Assembly (NCBI RefSeq): GCF_027409185.1
Contig: NC_084462.1
Coordinates: 20,745,577 to 20,809,576 of the forward strand
DNA: 64,000 nt
Source: Cynocephalus volans
Taxonomy: Eukaryota; Chordata; Mammalia; Dermoptera; Cynocephalidae
Reading direction: 5' to 3'
Positions 33,720 to 44,940 of this stretch are shown one piece after another. Each line of letters starts with the position of its first letter. Position 1 is the first letter of the stretch. Below the pieces are notes generated by a model. That model ran no database searches, was not told the origin of the DNA, and saw nothing but the letters and a program-made list of their open reading frames with translations. Position numbers and translations under genes: made by a program.

Positions 33720-36700
33720 CTAGGGAATATGGGTGCGATGTCGTCCCCACACCCAGAGCTCCGGATCATAAGCTTGGATCTGCAAAGAGAAAAAGCCCTC
33801 TGAAAAGACGAGACTCCCCAGGAAGACGCCTCCCTCCCCTGGTCCAGCCTCCAGGTCTTTGTAGTCCCCAAATCCCAACTCCAAGTCCCCATGTTCCCGT
33901 CTGTCTCCAATCCGGCTTTATCCCACACCCTCCGCTCAGAATCGCCACAGCCCCACCCACCTGTTCACACTCTTCCCGGGTAACCCTAGCCTTCCAGCCC
34001 ATGGAACGGAAGAATTGGAATCTCAGTTTGTGGAACAAGGGACGCTGGGCGCGGTTCCGTCCGTAGAGGAATGAAAAAATGGCCTGTTTAGGGGCCTCGT
34101 TGTCCTCCTCCATGTCACTGGCCAGGTAGCTGGAGAAAGAAATTAGGTTGCTTGTCAGGGGCACAAGCGGGAAGGACCTCCACGTGAGGTCCGCCTCCCA
34201 GAAAGGACAGGCCGGCCGTCCTCAGCACAGGACTCTCATCAGCCCTACGCAGTGTGACAGAGTATGACCCATTCATCAAGAGGCCACTGCTGGATGGAGA
34301 CCTTCCAAAGGGCGCCTCTCACACCTTGATGATGAAGACAAAAACCCAACTGGAGAACCTGAGGATGTCTCTTGCCATCCTTAGGCAATGCAGTTGACAT
34401 CGATTTCCCCATTCCCATCCTCGTCCCCCTTCCATTGAACTTGTTACATGTGCACACACCTGTCTCTCCTGCTATATCGTAAATACCCTGAGGACAGAAC
34501 GTGACCCTGACTTATTTCTCTCTTCATCCCTCTCCTACCAAATGGCTAATGTAGGACTTGGTCATGCTGGTGCGTCAGTTCACCAGGTATTTCTTGGATC
34601 TCTCTTCCCATCACCTCACATTCCCTGGCACATAGGATGTGCCTCTTAGGATCTTGTGAATGAATGAATGCTTTATCCTATAGCCAAATGCCACACCGAT
34701 TACCTCATAGACTCAATATAACATAAACACTTCCAAATTGAAAATAATTGTGGTGAGGCCTTTAAGAGTACATTAACATTTTGACAAGACCCTGCTTTCA
34801 GTAGATGTCTATTCTAATGGGATTAGGGAAAGGGAAGGGGAAAATAAGAAACTATACTCCAAAGTATCATATCATAATAGAATTAATCAAAGTGCTACTA
34901 AGATGAAGAAGTTGGAAGATCAGGGAAGCCATCAAGAAGGTTTTGGTGTTTGAACGGACTTTAAGGATAAGTAATTTTCTTCAGATATGTGTGTGTGGAA
35001 GGCGCCTAGACAGAAAACAATATAAAAATTGAGGGAAGGGCATTTGAAAGGAGCAGAGAAACAAAGGAATGAAATATCAAGATGGTAAGCAGGTTCGATT
35101 GGAGAGAGATTGCACGGTTAGGTGAATTCAAGCTGAGAACTGTGGCTTTGATTTGGGAAGTCATTAACCAGTGAAGTCATTGAGGAGGACTGTGAGGCAG
35201 TTTTGTGTTTTGGAAGGCAACACATGTAAAGCCCACTGGCTTGGAGAGAGACTTGTGAGAAACACCAGCAGGGAGCATTTTACAATAGATCCGTGTTATG
35301 CTAGGAGGGTCTGAATTGTGGCCTCGGCCATGGGAATCCAGAGGGGGAAGACAAAATTAATTTGGTATTGGTATTGGAAAGAGAGAAACAGAGAAATCAG
35401 AAATGAGTATTTGCCTGGGGGCAGGGTTGTGTCAAGGCTTTCTTCCGCTCCTCTGTGGAGAGTTTCATGTTTCCGTTTGCTTTCTTCAGTTTTTTTTTTT
35501 TTAAGTGACATTAGGTGGTTACTTTTTCACAAAGAACAGCTTAGGAACACTAAACTGTAATCGTACAATTTTCATACACAGAGTAAAACTGTAGAAATAG
35601 GTTAAAAAACAGATGAACGGTTAGCATTCTAGGGCTTGCCAGTTAGCCAACTCGGTAGAGTGCGGCGCTGATAACACCAAGGTCAAGGGTTTGGACCCCC
35701 AAACTGGCCAGCTGCTGAAATAAAAATAGCGTCCCACTTCTCGCTCTCCCACTTCCCTCCCAGGATTATGGATATTAACCTATGGGATGAGGCAAAGTAC
35801 TCACAGCGCTATGAAGAAATGAATCCGTCGGTATTGCCAGGGAAAGAGGCCAGCCCTGCTGAAATAAGCTATGACCATAGACAGGAGATACTGATGGAGA
35901 GAAGAATAACAATAGAAGAGGGGTCAAGCCTGGAAGAGGAAGAACCTCGAGATAAGGGAATGGGAGGCTGGGGCAGGGCTTGCTGTCAGAGAAGAGACCC
36001 CAGTGTTGGCTGAGCATCCTTCCTTGTGGGGGAGCAGAGGGAGTGTCCGAAGTTTCTTTGCAAATCAGAGAAGTCAGGGGAAGGGACGCTGCTGATGCTC
36101 CCATGATGGCAGCTCAGATGGGATCTTTCTTTTGAGGGAATATGTTTAGGACAGCTGGTGTCAGGAGGGTCTTTGGGAAGCTGGAGCAAATGGGAGTGCC
36201 AAATCCATGAGAAGAGATGGGCCAGGAACTTAAAGGAACAACCTAAGACGCAATACCCAGGGCAAGACCGTGGTCTAGGGCTCAGATCTCCAAGCAGGGG
36301 CAGGGGCCACCCATTCATTCTGCAAGAAACCATGAGGCCCCCCAAGGGAGATGTTGACAAGTCATAAAGGGGCCGGGACCGTGCAAGTGTCATGCTGGAG
36401 ATGTGTCCAGGGAGAGAGGAGCAGAACTGTGGGTTAGAAAACCCTCCCCTCCCCCAGGTTATGCACTGGAGCAGGAATGTAATTTGGTGAACAACCTTAC
36501 CTTGTCAGATACCATCAGATTTTTGTCCCAGGCTAGGAATCTTTTAACAACACGATCCTCTGTAAAAAGAAGGCATATATGACATTGAGAACAGGAACAG
36601 GGTTGTCATGGGAGCCACAGAGTCTGGAGGAGAACATGTCTCCCTTGGAGAAGGCTCAGTATCGCCAAGAGTTAGGAGGTTGGGAAGCAAAGAGAGAAGA

Positions 36701-38026
36701 ACGTTCACTGGGTAGGGACAGTGGCTCCCGTTCTGAGAGCCCCTGAGGAGTGACTGAGTGAGGGGCTGGATATCATTAGAAAGTCTGCATGATTAAGAGC
36801 GATGCCCCCTCATCAAACATGAACGTTTGAAGTCGTAAACTAATTGCCTTCAGAAGTCATAAACTTATTCCCGTTATTTTCTCGTTAGATAGTCACATCG
36901 GGGTGTGAACATGACCTTGTTATCCCCTTCTACAGATGAAGACATTTAGATTAAGAAAAGTCAGCAAGAACTAATAAGTTTTGGAGGGTACAGTCGACAC
37001 CAGGCTTTCTTATCCCGAGTGCAGCCTTTTTTCATGGCTAGCCTAATCCTATCATCTTCTAAGTGTCCCTGATGAGTGGCCAATACCGAGTCCTCCGGGG
37101 ATGGAGAGCTCGCCAACTAGCAGGGCATTCTTTTCCATTGGAAAAGTGTCATTAATTGGATGTTTCTTCTCTTTTCAAAAGAATTGGATTGGAGGGTTCT
37201 ATCTGGGGTCTCTTCCTACCAAGTAGCTTGGTGAAGACCTCGTGGTGCTCAGGGAGCACTGATGACACCCGCTGTCTCTTCAGCTTCATCTTGAGCCCAC
37301 ACAGCGTCTCCACGACCCAGGCGCCGTCTTCGTCGGGCACTAGCTCCTCCTCTGTCTCCTCCTCGAAAGCCACTGACCATTCCCTCTTCCTCTTCTGGCC
37401 AGGGGACGGAGGCACGGGGCTGGGATCTACCCAAGGGGCTGAAAAAAGAAACCAGGCTCCAGTGTAAAGCTTCTGTCTTTGGAATCCAGCCACTGGTCAT
37501 CTAACCCCCGCCCCCTGACAAAAAACACCCCAAGCCTCTGCTCCATCTTCTTGAGGCCTCAAAACTGTTGGCTTTCTCCAAAGCCATCTTTCCATCTTTC
37601 TCCCTTGTTGCTCACTTATCTGTCCCCACTCACCTTGCCATGGATCCATCTCCCTGTCCTCCAAACTCTTCCTCATCCAAGATAATTACTTCCACGGGGA
37701 TAAAGCAGGGAAACCTCTGCTTGAGGCCCCTCTTCCCTTATCTCAGTTTTCCTTGCAGGTGGACATTCTTTTCCACATCTCCTGTACTCTCATTCTCCAT
37801 CCCTGGCTTGCTGAGACCCTCCTTTCTTTCCCACACACCCTACTCCGGTACTCCTTCCTGACTTCTGTACCCCTTCCTCCTTACTCGTCAATTCTCTCAA
37901 ATATTTTCTCCCTCCATTCACCTCACCTGAAGGTCCTGGGATTTCTTCATCCACCACCACATCCAGGGGATACCCCGAGGAGCTAGGCTCCTCCTCAGGC
38001 TGGGAACACGGTTCACAACTGGCCAT
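33720..38026 (-). CDS. SPDYE4-like: Speedy/RINGO E protein (SPDYE4-like), copy 2
   Basis: The exons on the minus strand are 38026-37927, 37438-37220, 36559-36501, 35890-35805, 34129-33961 and 33779-33720. All splice sites and phases are as in copy 1, giving 230 residues. By eye only two coding bases differ from copy 1: one makes residue 73 Ala instead of Val, and one is silent in an Arg codon of exon 5. The RINGO domain is complete, including the exon 4 helix region and the C-terminal DPELWVWGR. The donor after the stop (33675/33674) and the candidate AATAAA (33219-33214) are retained. The family role is direct CDK1/CDK2 activation. Whether this copy is transcribed cannot be told from sequence. 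Confidence 0.9.
35633..35729 (+). mobile_element. tRNA-Ile-derived SINE (CYN-like), unit 2
   Basis: Copy of 10767-10863 in intron 4 of SPDYE copy 2. One base of the A-box region differs (CCAACTCGG). Confidence 0.8.
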
Positions 38027-39129
38027 GATTTCTCCCAAACTCTTTCTTCCCTTCCACGGAACCTAGACCCTAATCCGTCCAAACCGTTCTTCTGGATCCT
38101 GGTTAAAACTAAGTCTGTTACGTCTTCTCCAAGCCGGGGAGAAGTCCGGAGTGGAGAAAGAAGATGCTGTTGTTCACCTGTGCTGCCAAGCACCCACGGA
38201 GTTTGGTCCATCCAGTCAGGAATTTGGAAGCCTTTGATGTCATCAGTCATTCCAACCTGGCAACCAGTTTGAAGGAAAACATGTAACTGCCAGTCTGATG
38301 TGCACTTGTCCTGGAGATTGGGGTAAATGGTACCTCCTGCCACTGACCCAACATCTGGCCATTTTCCAAAACTATCCTCAGGGTCTCCAGATCCCACTTT
38401 CCCTTCTCCCCCGCAGATGTCTTGTTCTGTCCACTCTAAACGTGAAACATGTTGGACTTCCCTCCCCTCTGTGCACTCCCATTTCAGAGCCCAGTCTGGT
38501 GGCGTGGCAAGAAAATTTAGGGTAAGCAGAAATGGTAAGACCTTACAAGGGTGAGACAAGTATGTGCAAAAGATCCCAGGTAAACTGAATCGAATGAAAC
38601 ACTCAGATCAACTCACTCAGTTTGGTAAAGGTATTCTGTTGAGTGTTGACTGACATTCACTGTGTTCACGATTTTGTACTGGGGGAACACACGTCCACTG
38701 CCATCAGGCATCTTTGAGTCCAACAGACATTTAAATGACCTAAAAACATGGAAAACAATATGTGTCATCACACACCCTTCAAATGGTGTCTACAATTTCA
38801 GAGAGTGTATGGATTGCCTAAAGCCTACCCCTTAACTCCAATTAAGACACTCTAGTCTACATATCAAATTTTGGAGCATCTGAATCACTCTTGACCCAGA
38901 AATTTCACTACCGCTCATGTACCCTATGAATAAAATAATATGTGAACAAGAAGACGAAATGGAAAAGTCTCCGATTGAAGACAGAGTATGATATTTTCTG
39001 TGAATGTGGGACGCTCATGGGAGTACAAATGCAGAAAAGAATGTAACCTTCTCAGTGTCACATGGTGCCAGGGGAAACCTTCTCCACTTCTTAACTCATG
39101 CCTCTCCTCTTCACCCGGGCATCTGAGTC
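38027..39129. other. Upstream region of SPDYE copy 2
   Basis: This should contain the promoter and 5'UTR of copy 2; none was identified. About 17 bases at 38971-38987 are private to this unit. The minus frame 38559-37918 (213 codons) overlaps exon 1 out of frame. Confidence 0.5.
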
Positions 39130-39130
39130 T

Positions 39131-39655
39131 TGTTTTGTTTTTTTTTTTCCTTTGTTTTTTTCCTTTTTTTAATGTGGCAAAATATACGTAATAGAAAATT
39201 TACCATTTTAAGCATTTTTAAGTGCACAGTTCAAGACAGTAAGTACGTTCACTTGCTCTGCAACCGTCACCACCATCCATCTCCAGAACTTTTGCATCGT
39301 CCCAAACAAAAACTCGGCACCCAGTCAATGCTACCTCCCTATTCTCCCTCGCCCCAGCCCCTGGCAACCACCATTCTACTTTCTGTCTCTATAAATTTGA
39401 CTCCTCTAGGTACCCTGTATACCTCACATGCTGTGGAGTCATAACAGTATTCATCTTATTGTGGCTGGCTCATTTCACTCAGCGTAATGTCCTCAAGCTT
39501 CTACCATGTTGTAAGATGTGTCAAAATTCTTTCTTTTTTAAGGCTGAATAATAGTCCAATTGTGTGTATACGTCACATTTTGGTTATCCATTCATCCTTC
39601 ATGGACATTGGGCTTGTCTCCGGACATTGGGCTTGTCTCCGCACATTGGCTCTAA
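39131..39655 (-). mobile_element. L1M-type 3' end, antisense, unit 2
   Basis: Copy of 14250-14756. It has a short internal duplication of GGACATTGGGCTTGTCTCC near 39603-39641. Confidence 0.8.
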
Positions 39656-39754
39656 ATCTTGCTTTTGATCCATTGTTAGAACTTATTGATGAGAAGCACA
39701 TGTATTATTCAGGCTATGGCTAAAGTTTTATTTCCTATTTTGACACCTTCAATA

Positions 39755-39906
39755 TTTCTTTTTTTGAAAAAGGTGACCGGTAAGGTGATCATAACCTTTG
39801 ACTTGGTGTTGTCGGCACCATACTCTCCCAAGTGAGCTAACCGGCCATGCCTGTGTAGGGATCCGAACCCGTGGCTTTGGTGTTTTCAGCACCTCACTCT
39901 CCCAAG
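39755..39906 (-). mobile_element. Dimeric tRNA-derived SINE (CYN-like), unit 2
   Basis: Copy of 14853-15004. Confidence 0.75.
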
Positions 39907-39964
39907 TTTCTCTTTCTACCAATTTAGTAACGTCCCTGAGAAAGGTCCCTACCACTGTGTGCAT

Positions 39965-40201
39965 GTGATAGAGTTTGGATGTGTTGTCCCCCCAAAGTTC
40001 ATGTCAAAATCTGATCCCCAGCTCGGCAATGTTAGGAGCGGGTTGGGTTATGGGGGCATATCCCTCAGGAATAGATTAATGCCCTGGGTGGGGGTAGTGA
40101 GTCAGTTCTTTCTGTATTAGTGCCAACGAGAACTGGTTGTTGTATTAGTCCCCACGAGTGCTGGATTTCCCTGGAACCTCGCCCCCCCGTCTCTCTCCCT
40201 G

Positions 40202-40233
<32 letters not shown>

Positions 40234-40422
40234 GCTTCCGCTCACCATGTGATCTAATTTTACCCGCCGTCTGCCTGCAGTTTTCCACCATGAGTAGAAA
40301 CAGCCTGAGGTTCACAGCAGATGCAGCTGTCCCAGAATCCTGAGCCAAATAAACCTCTTTTTTTTATAAATTACCCAGTTTCAGGTGTTGTGTTATAGCA
40401 TCACAAAAATGGACTGATACAG
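39965..40422 (+). mobile_element. MaLR LTR (MST/THE1-type), unit 2
   Basis: Copy of 15410-15887 with a shorter CT/TCTG tract (about 40190-40233). The roughly 350 bases that precede it in unit 1 are absent. Confidence 0.82.
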
Positions 40423-40492
40423 GGTGTATAATGTTTTCCTACGTCTGAAAGGTTTAAAGTAGATTATTGTTTCATAAATTTAAGGGCTCTCT

Positions 40493-41285
40493 GTTCTCCT
40501 CCCCTAGAGGAGAGTTACTGTTGCTTGCTGCACCTATTTTTGGCACCAACAAGGGAGGGAGATTGAGACCACAAGGGGCAGACTTATGCGAATCCAGTGG
40601 CTGTCATTCTCAGTAAAAGGAATTTATACCAGCCTGTTTGACCACAGTGACGGAGCATGTTGAGTGGAAGGGAGTTTCTCTTTTGAATGACATTCCGCTA
40701 GAGGTGCTATAGAGCACAGAATATTCTCGACTACGTCTGGTGCGTGTGACAGGATTTGACTAATAATCGTGCCCTAAAAGGAGACCAACTGAGCATGTGC
40801 AAGACTGTGTTTCATACCAGAAGACCATCCCCTTAGTTGAATATTCCTTAGGTAGCATGAGTACGTATTAGATCGAGTAGAAAAGCTGAATCCCGGCAGA
40901 AGGTGGGGCTCTTGCTCACTCTCTCTAGGGCCAGCTAGTGCTCTGCCTGTGGAGTATGTATTTCTTTGTTTTTGTATCAAACTTAGTTTCCGCAAGAGGC
41001 TGCTCACTCTCTTGAGCCAGCCTGCACTCTGTACTGAGCTTTACATGTATATCTCTTACTTTTGTGTTAAACTTTTGTGTTAAACTGGGCCCTGCTCAGT
41101 CTCTGGAGCTAGGCTGCACTTTCTGTGTGAAGTGTGTATCTCTTATTCCTTCCATTAAACCTGTTTTCATCTTCTACTGTGACTCTGCTCTTAAATTCTG
41201 TCCTGTGCTGGAGTCAAGAAAGTGGTAAGAGAGCAGGATGATTTGAGGCTGACAGGCCTCACCAGACCCTTTTCTGCGGCATCAG
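40493..41285 (+). mobile_element. ERV LTR, family X copy A, unit 2
   Basis: Copy of 15960-16750. A GTGTTAAACTTTT word is repeated near 41063-41086. Confidence 0.65.
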
Positions 41286-41306
41286 GGATAGAAGGCAGTC
41301 TGTAAC

Positions 41307-41454
41307 CTGAAAAAGGGCCCTCACCAGAAATGGACCATGCTAGGACCCTGATTTTGGACTTTCAGCCTCCAGAACTGTGAGAAATAGACGTTTGTTGTTT
41401 AAGCCTCCTCGTCTATGGTCATTTGTTCTAGCAGCCCGATCTGACTAAAACAAC
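41307..41454 (+). mobile_element. MaLR/MLT-type LTR 3' fragment, unit 2
   Basis: Copy of 16771-16918. The following 41455-42127 is unassigned A/T-rich sequence. Confidence 0.65.
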
Positions 41455-42127
41455 ATAATTTAGGTAAATCTTTGTCAAATAAGCCTAGTTCAATATTTTT
41501 TGGTTTAATAAAAACAGCTATGTCTTGTCTGAGGTATGAGCGTTAGGCATAAATTTTTTATTGTACTTATGAATGTTCTTCCTAAACTTTATAGGTTTCC
41601 CAATCAAATAAGCTAACATTACTTCTACTTAATGTTTAAGGTTATGACAAATGCAAATTTGTGTTTCACCAAATTTAATTATTATTCAGACAAACTTTAT
41701 TTCAGCGGTAACTGTGTTTTGTAGTATGTCACCTTGATGATAAATTCCGACATCTTTTGTTGACTTAAACCCTTGGACTGATATTAAATTGAGTTCATTC
41801 ATAGAGAGTCATTGGATACCTAGGTCATTTATAAGTAAGAATCCTGAAACATTGACTACTAAGCATAATCTTAAGTTTATACGCTCCTGCTTTTTGTTTG
41901 TTACAGAGAGGCTATATCTTGGGGTCTTCTGATGAATGCGTTCATTTTTACCACTTTGATAAGTTGCGTAAGGAATGTTCGTAGCTATGTCAAGTTGTGT
42001 TGCATGTATTCATGAGCTCTACTAGTCTGCTAAAATACTGATATGGGATAGTATGTTCTCAGTTCTTTACACTCCAGCTTTCTTTGTGGAATGGAAGTAA
42101 GTTTGGTTAAAAGTTATAATTAGTGTA

Positions 42128-42549
42128 GTGGATTGAAATATGTCCCCCTCAAAACTCCCTGAAACTTGAATTGTGTCCCCCATGTTTTGTGTATTAGAAA
42201 CTTAGCCCCCACTGTGACTTTTGAGAGGGTGGGAAATCCTATTACGGTAATTGGAAGGTGGAGCCTCAAAGAGGCGATTGGATTCTAGGACTGTGCAGTA
42301 GTGAATGGATTAAAAATGGTGGTCAGGGGCATGGTTCTGTGGGCTTTAAAAGAAGAGAGAGTCTTTCCCTCTCTTTGCTCTCTCTGCTTCCACCATCTTG
42401 CAATGTGAGACCCCTTGGTGACTGTTGCCACCACCAGATGGACTTTGGACTTCCCAGCCTGAGAAATTGTAAGCAATAAATTTCATTTTCTTTATAAATC
42501 ACCCACTTTCAGGTATTTTGTTATAAGTAACATAAACGGACTAATACAG
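42128..42549 (+). mobile_element. MaLR LTR, unit 2
   Basis: Copy of 17592-18013. Confidence 0.82.
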
Positions 42550-43742
42550 TTAGTATACATGAATGGAACTCCAGAGAGGGACAACTTTGTAGGCAAGGTA
42601 ATAGGCTGTGTCTTTGTTTGTTAGTGGGGAAAAAAAAGAAAATAGTTTTATGCTAAAGTAAAAAGACTTGTTCCAGAAGTCCAGAAAGGATAGTGGAGAA
42701 TAAAAGCTGAATGAATATAGAAAGTTGTAAGAAATGAGTGGAAAGAGAATGTTGTGTGCCTTGGCCAAAGGTGGCTCCCTTTTCATAACTTTATTTATAA
42801 CATTTTCAAAAAGAGGTTATGGTTCTGTTTATAGCAAGTATTACCTTGGTGCTTAACTGGAATTTGGTTTTCTCTCTGTTAAAAACGATGATTATTTTTG
42901 TGAAGTGTTGATTTGCTCTTAATGAGGTTGTAAAAATTATTCTTTACATTCTGTGTATTCAGCCCAAACAGCAGAGATTCTGTATCTCACCAGAAATAAC
43001 TTTCTATACTTTGTTCTCACCTTACCATGCCTGAGATTGTTTTCTCTTCTTTTCTTTTATTTCCTTTTTCTTTTCTTTCATTCTTTTTCTTTGGGCCAGG
43101 AAGAGGGATTTATTCTGGCTGAAAGAACGTGTGAGCAGAATAGCCATGTCAGCCTGCCTCCCTGAGTGGCAAAAGTTTAGGGTTTTTAAAGGGAAAAAAA
43201 GAATGCGGGTATGTGCAGGTGGTAGTGGGGACAGTGGGTGGGAATCACAGGCTTTACAGGTGGCATGAGTCAGACATCAGGATTCCATGATGAAAAGGCT
43301 TCTTGGCGTCATGGGGTGTGTGGCCGATGGTCTGCTGAGCCTCAAGTCCCTGTTGTTACGTTGAGGCTGGAGGCTTTATTTCAGTTTGAAGGTTGGGAAG
43401 TCCAAGTCCAGGGAACATAGTTGGTGAGCACCTTCTTGGGGAGTCGTGACTCTTCACAGCAATGCAGGATGTCACATGGTGGATGGCTTGAGAGGGAGGG
43501 GTGAGAGCGAGAGGGAATCTCTTTAAAATAAAACCAACTAAGGTTCCACATTTGTGCGAAAGTGGAGGTTATCTAAAATTGTGTTCCTTTTTGTATGTTT
43601 ATTTATAATACCATATTGTCATTTTTAATTACTAAGTACCCAATAAAATCTCAGACATTCGTGATCCTGATACAGGAGGTGCCATTTCCCTGGGCTTGGA
43701 TTTCAGGACATGCATGCCTCTGGGTCTCCAGCCACTCCCTTA
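42550..43742. other. Unassigned, including block missing from unit 1
   Basis: Bases about 42596-43008 have no counterpart in unit 1, where the two flanks meet at 18059-18061. The block is A/T-rich without a recognised gene. Confidence 0.55.
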
Positions 43743-44445
43743 GGTCTCAGGCCCCCTGCTCTGAGCTCTCTCCTAGGGGAACATTACTGTTGCCAGTTAG
43801 ACCTATTTTCAGAACCAACAGGGGAAAATGACACCAGGAGGGGCTGGCTTATGCAAATCCAGTGGCTGGACATGCTCAGTAAGAGAGCACAGAGCATTCT
43901 CAGATACACCCGGTGTATGTGATAGGGTCTGACCAATGAACATGCTCCAGGAATAGACAGACTGAGCATGTGCAAGACTAAATGTTAAGTGTGTGGGAGC
44001 CAGCCCCTCAACTGAATGTTTGTTAGTTAGAGAAAGTATAAAAGCTGAATCCCAGCCAAAGGCAGGGTTGTTGTTCAGTATCCCGGAGGTGGCTTGCGTC
44101 TCCCTGGGTGAGGTGCGTGTATTTTACTTTGTATTTAACTGACTTTCAGCAGGTGGCTGCTCATTCTCTTGAGCCAGCTGCACTTTGTACTGAACTTCAG
44201 GTATGTTTTTCTCGATGTCTGTACTGAACTTTTGTGTTAAAGTGGTGTGGGGCCTGCTCCGTCTCTGGAGCATGCCGCACTCTCTGTGGAACCTGTACTT
44301 CTTATCTGTCATCTAAAATTTGTTCTCACTGTCTGTTGTGACTCTGCCCTTGAATTCTTTCCTGTGGCTGAGTCAAGAACCTGGTAAGAGGACTGGGTGG
44401 ATTGAGGCCAACTATTGGGGCCCCCAGACCCTACCTCCGCCATCA
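43743..44445 (+). mobile_element. ERV LTR, family X copy B, unit 2
   Basis: Copy of 18795-19497 with the same TATA-like TATAAAAGCTGAATCCC. The following 44446-44940 is unassigned. Confidence 0.65.
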
Positions 44446-44940
44446 GTCCTATCTTAAGTATTCAGATCTCCTGATGACATTTGATTTTTCCATCCCCAAG
44501 TTCAATCCTAAGTGTAAGATGAAATACAATAAAATAAAACTTTCAGTGTATCTTTTGTACCGAAGTGTCTTTGAAATTTCCTAGGGGGCCTGAGGAAAAT
44601 GACAGAATTTGTTTTTTCACCTTATAAAAAGAGAAGTGTTAGAAATAATTAAGTTTATTTGATGAATGAGTTGCATGGGAAGTTGAGGACTCCCAAACCG
44701 TGTGTTCCCACAAGCAAGGCTAAGTTGCCTTGTATGTCCTACCTTTGGAGATCACATGGATGGACTAGTGGGCCAGTAGAAAATCCCATTCCTCCCACTG
44801 TAGGAAGCCCCAGGCCTCCTGACAGAGGGAGGAACTCAGAGCCTTGTCCTTATTCTTATACCCTAGCCCATTGAGGCTCGACACCATAGCAAACATACCA
44901 ATTTTCTTCCAATCCAGAATCCCAGCCAGATTTTTTTTTA

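Noticed and set aside
37918-38559. 213-codon minus-strand frame upstream of SPDYE exon 1 (also 62613-63254)
   Set aside because: It overlaps exon 1 in a different frame and shows no domain. The matching stretch in unit 1 is broken to 159 codons. The exon 1 frame is the one matching SPDYE4.
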